Source of the DNA: Aliidiomarina celeris
Lineage (GTDB): Bacteria; Pseudomonadota; Gammaproteobacteria; Enterobacterales; Alteromonadaceae
DNA: 64,000 nt
Assembly: GCF_003316875.1 (NCBI RefSeq)
Contig: NZ_QMIL01000006.1
Location: 62,001-126,000, forward strand
Direction: 5' to 3'
Shown here in pieces: positions 19,644 through 27,556 of the stretch. Made by a program: the position numbers and the translations under genes. A model generated the notes under the pieces. The model had not been told where the DNA came from and made no database searches. It saw nothing but the letters and a program-made list of their open reading frames with translations. Each line of letters begins with the position of its first letter. The first letter of the stretch is position 1.

Positions 19644-20801
19644 TTACAAAGCGGCCCGCAAAATGGCTGTGCTTACTTCTGGCGTTACGTCTCGTTTTTC
19701 ACCTAGTTTTACCATTTGATGACTTTCGAGTTGCTTAATAATGGTACCAATAACTTCGTCACCAAGTTGATAGTCGCGCAAACGGGTTGGTGCTCCCACC
19801 TTCTGGAAAAACTGTTCGGTGGCTACAATGCCTTGTTCAATGCGCTCGTCTTCAGTGCCGGTGGTAATGCCCCACACGCGCTCGGCGTATTGCAATAATT
19901 TTTCACGTTTGTCGGCTTTGCGAATGCGTAAATTTGCGGGCAATACAACCGCTAGGGTTTGCGCGTGATCAAGGCCATACAGGGCTGTGAGTTCGTGTCC
20001 GATCATATGCGTTGACCAGTCTTGTGGCACACCGCAGCCAATAAGCCCATTCAGTGCCATGGTGGCGCACCACATAAGGTTGGCTCGGTATTCGTAGTTG
20101 TCGCGGAATTCGAGCGCTTTGGGGCCCGTTGCAATGAGTGAACTGAGCACAGCTTCCGCCATACGATCTTGCAAGTCGGCACCCACTGGGTAGGTAAGGT
20201 ACTGCTCGACAACGTGCACGAAGGGATCGACCACACCATTAATAATTTGCCGCGTGGGCAAGGTGTAAGTGGTAGTAGGGTCGAGCACTGAAAACTGCGG
20301 GTAACACAATGGGCTACCAAAGGGTAATTTCGCTTTAATTTCTGAGCGGTTTACCACCGAGCCACTATTCATTTCAGAGCCGGTTGCTGGCAATGTGAGC
20401 ACCGAACCAAAGGGCAAGGCTTGCTCAATATTACGGCCACCTTTGAGCATGATTTCCCACGGGTCACCTTCGAAGCAGGCTGCAGCCGCAATGAACTTAG
20501 TGCCGTCGATAACCGAACCTCCGCCGGCAGCGAGTAAATAGGTTACGTTATGTTCACGGGCTTTGTCGGCCGCGCGACACAGCGTAGTGAACTCTGGGTT
20601 TGCTTCTACACCCGCGAATTCGGTAACAATACGGTCGCCTAAAGCCGTTTGTATTTGTCCGTATACGCCGTTGCCTTTTATGCTGCCGCCGCCATAAATC
20701 AGCATTACGCGGGCGTCGGCGGGGATCACGTTTGCGATTTCGGCAATTTGCCCTTCACCGAAAAGAATTTGAGTCGGATTTTTAAAGCTGAAGTTCTTCA
20801 T
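19644..20801 (-). CDS. yqhD: Iron-containing alcohol dehydrogenase, YqhD-type aldehyde reductase
   Basis: NADPH-dependent reductase of short-chain and toxic aldehydes (methylglyoxal, acrolein, lipid-peroxidation products) in characterised YqhD. At 385 residues it is collinear with E. coli YqhD (387): NFSFKNPTQILFGEG at the start, the nucleotide-binding YGGGSIKGNG and AAGGGSVIDGTKFIAAA, and metal ligands in DPFVHVVEQY and the HMIGHELTALYGLDHAQTLA block. SD AAGGAG lies 10 nt before the ATG. In E. coli it is controlled by the neighbouring AraC-type YqhC; no such regulator is adjacent here. Confidence 0.92.
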   Translation of the reverse strand: MKNFSFKNPTQILFGEGQIAEIANVIPADARVMLIYGGGSIKGNGVYGQIQTALGDRIVTEFAGVEANPEFTTLCRAADKAREHNVTYLLAAGGGSVIDGTKFIAAAACFEGDPWEIMLKGGRNIEQALPFGSVLTLPATGSEMNSGSVVNRSEIKAKLPFGSPLCYPQFSVLDPTTTYTLPTRQIINGVVDPFVHVVEQYLTYPVGADLQDRMAEAVLSSLIATGPKALEFRDNYEYRANLMWCATMALNGLIGCGVPQDWSTHMIGHELTALYGLDHAQTLAVVLPANLRIRKADKREKLLQYAERVWGITTGTEDERIEQGIVATEQFFQKVGAPTRLRDYQLGDEVIGTIIKQLESHQMVKLGEKRDVTPEVSTAILRAAL

Positions 20802-20895
20802 GCCAAACTGCTCCTTATGGCGTTTAAAGAAAGAATCGAGTTAAAAAAGTATAGTTCAGAGTACGGGGCGGCGCGGCTAAAGATCAGGATATTCG

Positions 20896-21342
20896 TTAAA
20901 ACGAATATTGCATGCGGTAGCCGTCGCTGCCGTCTTGATAATAGTTCGGAAGTATATCAACCACTTCAAATTGGTAGCGTCGGTAAAGCTCAATTGCAGA
21001 GTGATTGCTTACTTTAACCTCGAGCCTTATGCCTTGCGCTTTTGCCAATTTTGCTTCGGAAAGAATACGGTCCATCAAAAGGTGCGACAGGCCTTTACCG
21101 CGTTGCTCCGGCGCAATGGCAACTGAATAGATGCGCCACCAGCCACTATTTCTTCGCGTAAGTACCAGTGTATAGCCAGCGAGCGCGTCGCCATTCTTTA
21201 CTAACCACACTCTAGCCGACGGGCTTTTTAGCAAATGCCGAAAAGAGCGAAGTCCGAGTTGATCTCCGTCGAAGCAGCGATGCTCAAGCGCAAATAGCGC
21301 TTGGGCATCATGAGGCGTTGCCAAACTCACGTTAAAGTTCAC
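20896..21342 (-). CDS. GNAT-family N-acetyltransferase
   Basis: A 148-residue GNAT domain. The acetyl-CoA-binding motif A is YSVAIAPEQRGKGLSHLLMD (Q/RxxGxG/A as QRGKGL) and motif B the LEVKVSNHSAIELYRRYQFE segment typical of RimI-like enzymes. The GTG start overlaps the TAG stop of the upstream RimK-like gene by one base (TAGTG), so translation is probably coupled and the two products likely act in one pathway. The acceptor amine is unknown; RimI-type ribosomal protein acetylation is possible, but the pairing with an ATP-grasp ligase points to a peptide or amino-acid conjugate. Confidence 0.88.
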   Translation of the reverse strand: MNFNVSLATPHDAQALFALEHRCFDGDQLGLRSFRHLLKSPSARVWLVKNGDALAGYTLVLTRRNSGWWRIYSVAIAPEQRGKGLSHLLMDRILSEAKLAKAQGIRLEVKVSNHSAIELYRRYQFEVVDILPNYYQDGSDGYRMQYSF

Positions 21343-22805
21343 TATTCGTCGAGCCTACGTTCAAAGTCGCTCATAATAATGCGGTACAGTTCGTCACCGA
21401 GGTAAAGGTCTTCTACGCCTGAGTCTATCGACGGATTATCATTAATTTCAATAATGACAGGGCCCCGAGCTGTTTCTTTTATATCGACACCATACAAACC
21501 GTCGCCAATTAGGCGGGTGGCTTGCAAAGCAACTTTTACGACTTCTCTGGGGACCTGGTGAACGCCCATGCACTCAAAAGAGCCGCTTTTATTGCGACCG
21601 CCTTCTGCATGGTTATAAATTTGCCAATGGTTACGCGCCATAAAATATTTGCAGGCATAAATAGCACGGTTATTCAGTACCCCTATGCGCCAGTCAAAGT
21701 CGGTAGGCAGCCACTCTTGCACGAGCAAAATGGTGGATGTTTTGAACAGCTCGGCTGCAACAGCTCGAAATTCTTCTTCATTGCGTGCCTTTTCCACGCC
21801 AATGGAGAACGAGCCGTCTGGAATTTTCAGCACCAAGGGATACCCAAAGCGCTCGCCAATCTCTGTAAAATTAGGCGAGTTAGCGCTCACTAATAGTTCT
21901 GAGCGCGGTTGCGGAACCTTGTTCTTTACCAGTAGCTCGTTCAGAAATACTTTGTTGGCGCAGCGCAAAATGGCGTCTGGGTGATCAATAACCACCATGC
22001 CGTTAGCTTCGGCTTTTTTCGCGAAATGATAGGTATGATGGTTAATACGCGTTGTTTCACGAATAAACAGTGCGTCGAATTCGAGCAAGCGGCCAAAGTC
22101 TTCTTGGGTAATTAATTCTGCCTCGATGTCGCATTCTTTTGCGGCACGAATAAATTTCTGTAAGGCCTTTTTGTCGCTGGTTGGAATAGACTCCTCGGGA
22201 TCATGAAGAATAGCGAGATCATAGCGGTACTCTTTGCGCGAGCGCGATTTCCGCCAAACCTTCTTGCTAAAGCCTTCGAGAGCGTTACCAAAGAGGTTTT
22301 GCTCGGTGTCGTTGAGATCCGAAAGTGGTCGATTGCGTAATGCACTAATAAACCAGCGGCCTTCATGCTTAAATTCAACTTCAAGAATTGGGCACGGGTA
22401 GGTTTCAAAAATTTGGCGCGCGAGTTGTTCGAGCTCCTTTTCTTGGCAGCGACCAAAGCAAATTAGCAAATTTACTTGTGTTGCGGGCGTGCCGGCTTGT
22501 GTTGCAACAAACTTATTGAGCTGCTTGGTTAAGTCTTTAAGATACAACTGGTACTGCGACAAGTTGGCTAAATCGTTTATGGCGGAAATAGGTGGAAGTG
22601 AGCGTTGTCCGCGTGCTTCCGCGAGTAAGCTCACATAATAGCCACTGGAGAGGTAACTTAGGTCGTCGCACAGATTAATAATAGGGCCGCGGTGTTTGCT
22701 GCCACCTTCTGATATATAATCGGTAGCGCTAACAATCGCTTGGCTTGGGTGGTACGGTTGCCAGTCGGCAAGGTTATCAAGGATAACTAAAGGTGCATTT
22801 TGCAT
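21342..22805 (-). CDS. RimK-family ATP-grasp ligase with RLAN-type N-terminal domain
   Basis: A 487-residue protein. Residues about 1-190 are the N-terminal domain characteristic of long RimK-like proteins (RLAN), and about 195-485 the ATP-grasp fold. ATP-grasp elements visible include DHPDAILRCANKVFLNELL, the lysine segment YPLVLKIPDGSFSIGV, VQEWLPTDFDWRIGVL, and the Mg-binding end VIIEINDNPSID. RimK relatives ligate amino acids to carboxylates, as in glutamylation of ribosomal protein S6. The substrate here is unknown. It is the first gene of a two-gene unit with the GNAT acetyltransferase. AGAGAG precedes the ATG. Confidence 0.87.
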   Translation of the reverse strand: MQNAPLVILDNLADWQPYHPSQAIVSATDYISEGGSKHRGPIINLCDDLSYLSSGYYVSLLAEARGQRSLPPISAINDLANLSQYQLYLKDLTKQLNKFVATQAGTPATQVNLLICFGRCQEKELEQLARQIFETYPCPILEVEFKHEGRWFISALRNRPLSDLNDTEQNLFGNALEGFSKKVWRKSRSRKEYRYDLAILHDPEESIPTSDKKALQKFIRAAKECDIEAELITQEDFGRLLEFDALFIRETTRINHHTYHFAKKAEANGMVVIDHPDAILRCANKVFLNELLVKNKVPQPRSELLVSANSPNFTEIGERFGYPLVLKIPDGSFSIGVEKARNEEEFRAVAAELFKTSTILLVQEWLPTDFDWRIGVLNNRAIYACKYFMARNHWQIYNHAEGGRNKSGSFECMGVHQVPREVVKVALQATRLIGDGLYGVDIKETARGPVIIEINDNPSIDSGVEDLYLGDELYRIIMSDFERRLDE

Positions 22806-22926
22806 GGATTCTCTCTACTGTTTTCGGTGTGAAAACAAGGGCACTTGAACTGCGCACAAGGTACTTAAAAGTAGCTAAATATCAAGCTGTTTTCATCAAT
22901 CTTTATGGAATAAGGGTAGCTTAAAA

Positions 22927-24009
22927 ATGAAGTATTTGGGCAGAACAAATTTCCAACACGGCGAGCGTGGCAAAATAGGCGTTCTTTTGCTGAATTTAGG
23001 CACCCCTGACGCACCAACAACGCCCGCTTTGCGCCGTTATTTAGGGCAGTTTTTAGCCGACCCGCGGGTGGTTGAGGTTCCTCGGCTTTTGTGGCGTGTA
23101 ATTTTGCATGGCGTTATCTTGCGCATTCGCCCCGCGCGCTCCGCAAAAGCTTATGCCAGCGTGTGGACCAACGACGGTTCACCGTTACTCACTCACACCA
23201 AAGCCCAAACCGCTGGGGTGCGCGCAACGCTAGAAGCAAAGTGGGGCGCCGACGTTGAAGTAGATTTCGCCATGCGTTACGGCAACCCTTCGGTGAGTAG
23301 CGCCATTGAGCGCTTGCTCGAAAAAGGCGTGCGTAAGCTGTTGGTGTTTCCCTTGTATCCGCAATATTCAGGTTCCACAACTGCCTCTACATTCGACGCA
23401 GTGGCCGAGGATTTCAGGTCGCGCCGCTGGCTTCCCGACTTGCGCTTTATTAGTCACTATCACGACCACCAGGGTTATATTAAAGCGGTAGCAAATAGTA
23501 TTCGTGCCCATCAAGCTGAACATGGAATACCCGACAAATTGGTTTTTTCGTACCACGGCGTGCCCAAGCGTTATTTACTCAGAGGCGACCCTTACCACTG
23601 TGAGTGTTACAAAACGACGCGTTTGGTAGCCGAGGAATTAGGTTTAAGCAAAGAACAGTACATGACAACGTTCCAGTCACGGTTTGGGCGCGAAGAATGG
23701 TTAACGCCATACACAGATGAAACTTTAAAGGCGTTGCCTGGCCAAGGCGTAAAGTCGTTGCAGGTGGTTTGCCCCGGTTTTTCGTCAGATTGTTTGGAAA
23801 CCATAGAAGAAATAGACGAAGAGAACCGCGAATATTTTATGGAAGCTGGCGGGGAACAGTTCAGCTATATTGAATGTCTGAATGCGAGTGAGCCGCACAT
23901 TGAGGTGCTTACCGAGATTATTGAAGAAAACTTACAAGGCTGGCCTGCGGATACGGCTGAAGCTGCAGCAAAAAGCGCCGACGAAGCGAGAAAACAAACC
24001 GAAAAATAG
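22927..24009 (+). CDS. hemH: Ferrochelatase
   Basis: Inserts ferrous iron into protoporphyrin IX, the last step of protoheme synthesis, at the inner membrane face. 360 residues, with the family blocks GVLLLNLGTPDAP, RPARSAKAYASVW (lipid/substrate lip), VFPLYPQYSGSTTAS, the catalytic His in FSYHGVPKRY, TFQSRFGREEWL, and the C-terminal CPGFSSDCLETIEEI with the metal-path acidic residues. A charged tail of about 25 residues after EENLQGW is longer than in E. coli (320 residues). Followed after 8 bp by a TIGR03546 gene, suggesting an operon. Confidence 0.97.
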   Translation: MKYLGRTNFQHGERGKIGVLLLNLGTPDAPTTPALRRYLGQFLADPRVVEVPRLLWRVILHGVILRIRPARSAKAYASVWTNDGSPLLTHTKAQTAGVRATLEAKWGADVEVDFAMRYGNPSVSSAIERLLEKGVRKLLVFPLYPQYSGSTTASTFDAVAEDFRSRRWLPDLRFISHYHDHQGYIKAVANSIRAHQAEHGIPDKLVFSYHGVPKRYLLRGDPYHCECYKTTRLVAEELGLSKEQYMTTFQSRFGREEWLTPYTDETLKALPGQGVKSLQVVCPGFSSDCLETIEEIDEENREYFMEAGGEQFSYIECLNASEPHIEVLTEIIEENLQGWPADTAEAAAKSADEARKQTEK

Positions 24010-24017
24010 GATTTAAT

Positions 24018-24545
24018 ATGCTTGGAATGCTAGCAAAGTTACTGAAAGCACTGAATTCGGAAACCAGCCCTTGGAGTTTAGCCTGGGGCATTGCGTTGGG
24101 TATGATGCTCGGCTTTACCCCGCTGTTGAGCCTGCACAATATTGTCCTTGTGCTGATCGCCTTTACCTTTCGCGTTAATTTGAGCTTTTTCTTTTTGAGC
24201 TTTGCGGTGTGTTCGGGGCTCGCCTATGCGCTTGATCCTCTTTTTGATTTTGTTGGTGAGTGGTTGCTTACTGCTTCCTCGTTGCAAGGGTTGTGGTTTG
24301 CACTTTATGAACTGCCGCTAGCGCGGCTAGCGCAATTTAACCACACCATTACCTTAGGCAGTGTTGCGGTGTCGTTGCTATTCATAGTGCCGGTACTTTT
24401 TATTGCCCGCTTTGTGATTGTGAACTACCGCAGCAGAATTCAAAAACGTATTGAAAAACTGCCGTTGGTGCAGCTTATTAAGGGCACTAAGTTTTGGGCA
24501 ACGTATCAGAAAGTGTCGGGCTTACGCGGAGGATTCAGTTCATGA
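24018..24545 (+). CDS. TIGR03546-family membrane protein
   Basis: A 175-residue integral membrane protein of unknown function. It opens MLGMLAKLLKALNSETSPW, followed by about four hydrophobic segments (residues 22-50, 54-70, 85-95, 112-138) and a basic C-terminus. The WGIALGMMLGFTPLLSLHN stretch resembles the DUF2062-like signature of this family. The stop overlaps the next start by four bases (ATGA), so the two are translationally coupled, as is usual for the TIGR03546/TIGR03545 pair in marine gammaproteobacteria. Confidence 0.85.
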   Translation: MLGMLAKLLKALNSETSPWSLAWGIALGMMLGFTPLLSLHNIVLVLIAFTFRVNLSFFFLSFAVCSGLAYALDPLFDFVGEWLLTASSLQGLWFALYELPLARLAQFNHTITLGSVAVSLLFIVPVLFIARFVIVNYRSRIQKRIEKLPLVQLIKGTKFWATYQKVSGLRGGFSS

Positions 24546-26320
24546 AACAGATGATTCGTTGGCCGGGGTTGCTCGCATTTGTGGTCGTTTTTGGTGGTAT
24601 TGCGCTTTTACTGAGTATTTTTTTAGAACCACTGGCAAAAACAGCACTGCAAAGTACCTTAACGCGGCTAAATGGTGCCGAAGTCAACATCGCTGAGGTT
24701 GAAATTCAACGCGCGCCTTTTGCCGTAACGGTTAAAGGTTTAGAAATGACTGATCCGCAAACACCGGAGTTGAATCGTTTGCAGGTAACTACTTTGCGGG
24801 CAGAGGTCGCTTTTTTAGAGCTGTTGATTGGTCGTGTTCATATTCAAGACTTAACAGCGGCCGGTGTTCGTTTTGCCCAGCCTCGTGCTTCTGCTGGTGC
24901 TGTGCGAACGCGTGAGCCCGCGCAAGACCAGCAAAACTGGCGGGAACGGTTGGAGTCGTTTGATATTGAGCTGCCTTCAACAGAGTCGGTGCTGGCCGGG
25001 GCGAACATACAAACACCAGCACTCATTGAGCAGGTCGAAACACAGTTTAAGGAGCGTGAAGCGCAATTTAACACGGCGCGTGAGCAGTTACCTTCAACAG
25101 AAAAAGTAGAAGAGTATCAACAGCGCATTGAAACCATACTCGACAGCAAGCCGAGTAATGCGCGGGAATTGCTCGCGGCGCGCGAGGCACTAAAAGAAAT
25201 AAAAGATGAAATTGAAGCTGACCGCGAGCGGGTTCGCGAATTTCTCGCCGTTGCGCGAGGCACGCTAGAGGCGACACAACAAGACGTACGGGCGATACGT
25301 CAGGCGTCTGAACAAGACTTAGCGCGAGCGCAAGAACTGCTGCGTTTCGACCCGCAAGCGCTTACTGAGCTCTCGGGTATTTTGTTCGGTCAAAAAGTAG
25401 AACAATGGGCGCAATATGGTTTAGTTGCCTTCGATTTTATTGCGCCAATGCTCAATCGAGCGCAGCAAGAGCAGCAGTCACCAAGCCGCTGGGAAGGGCG
25501 TTACATCGAGTTCGACGGTGCAACACAACCTACGTTTTGGCTTAAAAATGCGGCATTCGATGTGATTCTTGAACCACAAAATGCTACGCCTGTGAGCATC
25601 GCTGCCAGCTTGAAAGACCTAACTTGGCAACATGATCGGATTGGTCGCGCCACAACCTTTGCGGTAAATAATGATAGTGCGCCTTGGTGGCAGGAACTTG
25701 CTCTGAGCGGCGACTTTTATGTTAATGCTGGGGGTGATATTCGCGGCGCTCAACGTTGGCAGCTAGCGGGTGCAGCCTTAAACAATTTGCAGTTGATTGA
25801 GCAAACCGAATTTGCGGCTCAGCTCACTGAAGCGCTGTTAAACAGCCAAGGCGAAATAGCGCTGAACGCGGGAGTGTTAAGTGGTGGCGGTGCGCTCGAC
25901 TTTAGCTCGGTCGACTTTGGCACGGGCGGCGAGTCGTCTTGGGCCCGATATTTCGAGCAGGCGCTTGATTCAGTGCAGGCATTTGACATTCAGTTGGGCA
26001 TTAGCGGTGAAATGGCAAGTCCGCAGTTTCAAATCGGGTCGAATTTAGACAATCAACTGGCAAGTTCGTTACAAAACATGGCACAGCAAGAAGCAAGTGA
26101 TCGTTTGGCCGAGGTGCGAGCCTCGTTGAATGCGCGTACGGAAGGCGTGCTAAGCGAGCTTCGGCCTTGGCTTGAACGTGCTGAAGCATTACAAGCACAG
26201 GGCGTTGCTACGGAAGATATTTTTGCCGAGCTTTTACGCAGCGAAGTCGGCGACGTGGTAGACGCTGAGCGCGAACGCTTGCTACGTCGCCTTGGCGAGC
26301 GGTTAGGCGGTGGTGGCTAG
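24542..26320 (+). CDS. TIGR03545-family protein
   Basis: A 592-residue protein with one N-terminal membrane anchor (residues about 8-28) and a large, presumably periplasmic body. Residues 30-100 are beta-rich and AsmA-like in feel (LTRLNGAEVNIAEVEIQ...). About 150-265 are Glu/Arg/Gln-rich and strongly predicted coiled coil, and 310-500 are beta-rich again. The ATG at 24542 overlaps the previous stop (ATGA); the open frame further upstream is not needed. Function unknown. The AsmA-like style suggests a role in envelope lipid handling, which is inference only. The gene ends 19 bp from the convergent TRIC-type gene. Confidence 0.82.
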   Translation: MKQMIRWPGLLAFVVVFGGIALLLSIFLEPLAKTALQSTLTRLNGAEVNIAEVEIQRAPFAVTVKGLEMTDPQTPELNRLQVTTLRAEVAFLELLIGRVHIQDLTAAGVRFAQPRASAGAVRTREPAQDQQNWRERLESFDIELPSTESVLAGANIQTPALIEQVETQFKEREAQFNTAREQLPSTEKVEEYQQRIETILDSKPSNARELLAAREALKEIKDEIEADRERVREFLAVARGTLEATQQDVRAIRQASEQDLARAQELLRFDPQALTELSGILFGQKVEQWAQYGLVAFDFIAPMLNRAQQEQQSPSRWEGRYIEFDGATQPTFWLKNAAFDVILEPQNATPVSIAASLKDLTWQHDRIGRATTFAVNNDSAPWWQELALSGDFYVNAGGDIRGAQRWQLAGAALNNLQLIEQTEFAAQLTEALLNSQGEIALNAGVLSGGGALDFSSVDFGTGGESSWARYFEQALDSVQAFDIQLGISGEMASPQFQIGSNLDNQLASSLQNMAQQEASDRLAEVRASLNARTEGVLSELRPWLERAEALQAQGVATEDIFAELLRSEVGDVVDAERERLLRRLGERLGGGG

Positions 26321-26338
26321 CGCACTTGCTAAACGAAA

Positions 26339-26947
26339 CTAGTGCGAATGCTCGCGAAACACCGGCAGTGACCAATGATAGCGAATAGCGCCTAAACGTA
26401 ATCCGAGGGTGGTGAGCATGGCTGCAACTAACGCCACCCTAGGCTCCCAGCCGTGCAACAGCACAAAAACAATGCCGCCAACAATACAGGTGGTGGCATA
26501 GAGCTCACTTTTTAGCACCATGGGAATGTCGCGTGCCAGTACGTCGCGCAACATACCACCAAAGACAGCTGTCATGGTTCCCATGATCACCGCTATCATT
26601 GGGCTAACGCCTGCATTAAGCGCTTTTTCGGCACCGAGCACAGTGAAAAAAGCAATACCGACGGCGTCGGCAACCAACAGCCAATTGAGCGGAATAAACG
26701 CCCGAAAGCGTAGCCATACAATGGTGGCCAATGCACTTGCAAAGATCACAAAAAAGTAGGTGGTGTCATACAGCCAGAATACCGGCTGGTCGAGAATAAG
26801 GTCGCGCGTGGTGCCGCCGCCAATAGCCGTAACCGAGGCAAGCACCACTACCCCAAAACCGTCCATTTGTTTGCGAAAGGCTAAGAGAGTGCCGGCAATC
26901 GCAAAAACTGCTACACCTGCCATATCGGCCAAATAAAACCAACTCAT
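26339..26947 (-). CDS. Trimeric intracellular cation channel (TRIC/UPF0126) family membrane protein
   Basis: A 202-residue inner-membrane protein with about seven helices made of two related halves, as in bacterial TRIC homologues (YadS/YicG): DMAGVAVFAIAGTLLA in the first and DAVGIAFFTVLGAEKALNAG in the second, each followed by a glycine-rich segment (AIGGGTTRD; AVFGGMLRDVLA). Prokaryotic TRIC channels conduct potassium in vitro; some members are proposed amino-acid exporters. The ATG at 26947 has GGAG about 9 nt upstream; an ATG at 26977 would add ten polar residues ahead of helix 1 and is less likely. Confidence 0.88.
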   Translation of the reverse strand: MSWFYLADMAGVAVFAIAGTLLAFRKQMDGFGVVVLASVTAIGGGTTRDLILDQPVFWLYDTTYFFVIFASALATIVWLRFRAFIPLNWLLVADAVGIAFFTVLGAEKALNAGVSPMIAVIMGTMTAVFGGMLRDVLARDIPMVLKSELYATTCIVGGIVFVLLHGWEPRVALVAAMLTTLGLRLGAIRYHWSLPVFREHSH

Positions 26948-27064
26948 ACTATTGAACTCCGTGTCTTGCGCACACATGTATAGCGAACGTAAGTGTAAGT
27001 TTGTCAGCTAAACGTAAAAAATAGAAGCGCTCGAGTAAACGCGGAAAGAATGCGGTGGCTGTCG

Positions 27065-27093
27065 TTTCGCTCGCGCGAGGCTTCAGGTACAAT
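27065..27093 (+). promoter_or_regulatory. Candidate promoter for yajC-secDF
   Basis: TACAAT (27088-27093) is a good -10 and TTTCGC lies 17 bp upstream as a poor -35. The leader before yajC would be about 100 nt. Confidence 0.3.
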
Positions 27094-27197
27094 ACGGCGT
27101 TAAATTTTTGAATTCGTTGTTCGATAATTTCGTTCAGCCCCAAAACGCATACAATGTTTTGTAAACATTGATAAAAACAAAGAGTAGAGGAAGTGTA

Positions 27198-27530
27198 ATG
27201 GACTTTTTTATTGCCAATGCTTATGCACAAGATGCAGCACAACAAGGTAGCACCGCGTCATTAATTTTAATGTTGGTGGTCTTTGGTCTTATTTTCTATT
27301 TCATGATTTTCCGCCCGCAGTCAAAGCGCATGAAAGAGCATAAAAGCCTTATTGAGTCACTTGCAAAGGGCGACGAAGTGTTATTGCAAGGCGGCTTAAT
27401 CGGTAAAATTGAGAAAGTAGACGCCGACAGCGACATGATGGTGATTGCACTCACTGACTCAGTATCAGTAACGGTGCAAAAGGGTGCGGTAGCAACTGTA
27501 CTCCCGAAAGGGTCGATGAAAACCCTGTAA
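27198..27530 (+). CDS. yajC: Sec translocon accessory protein YajC
   Basis: A 110-residue single-pass inner-membrane protein that associates with SecDF. The ATG at 27198 is preceded by GAGGAAG; the frame is open to 27168. A short periplasmic start (MDFFIANAYAQDAAQQGS) is followed by one membrane helix (about residues 21-42) and the conserved FMIFRPQSKRMKEHK, then a cytoplasmic beta-rich domain (GDEVLLQGGLIGKI). It heads the yajC-secD-secF operon, 26 bp before secD. Confidence 0.96.
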   Translation: MDFFIANAYAQDAAQQGSTASLILMLVVFGLIFYFMIFRPQSKRMKEHKSLIESLAKGDEVLLQGGLIGKIEKVDADSDMMVIALTDSVSVTVQKGAVATVLPKGSMKTL

Positions 27531-27556
27531 CTAGAAGTACGAGAAAGGACAGGACT

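Noticed and set aside
24864-25109. Small plus- and minus-strand frames inside the TIGR03545 gene
   Set aside because: They lie within a well-supported long gene, lack ribosome sites, and have no recognisable domain.
26319-26346. Terminator between TIGR03545 and TRIC-type genes
   Set aside because: Only a 6-bp CGCACT/AGTGCG pairing with a 14-nt loop and no T run on either strand.
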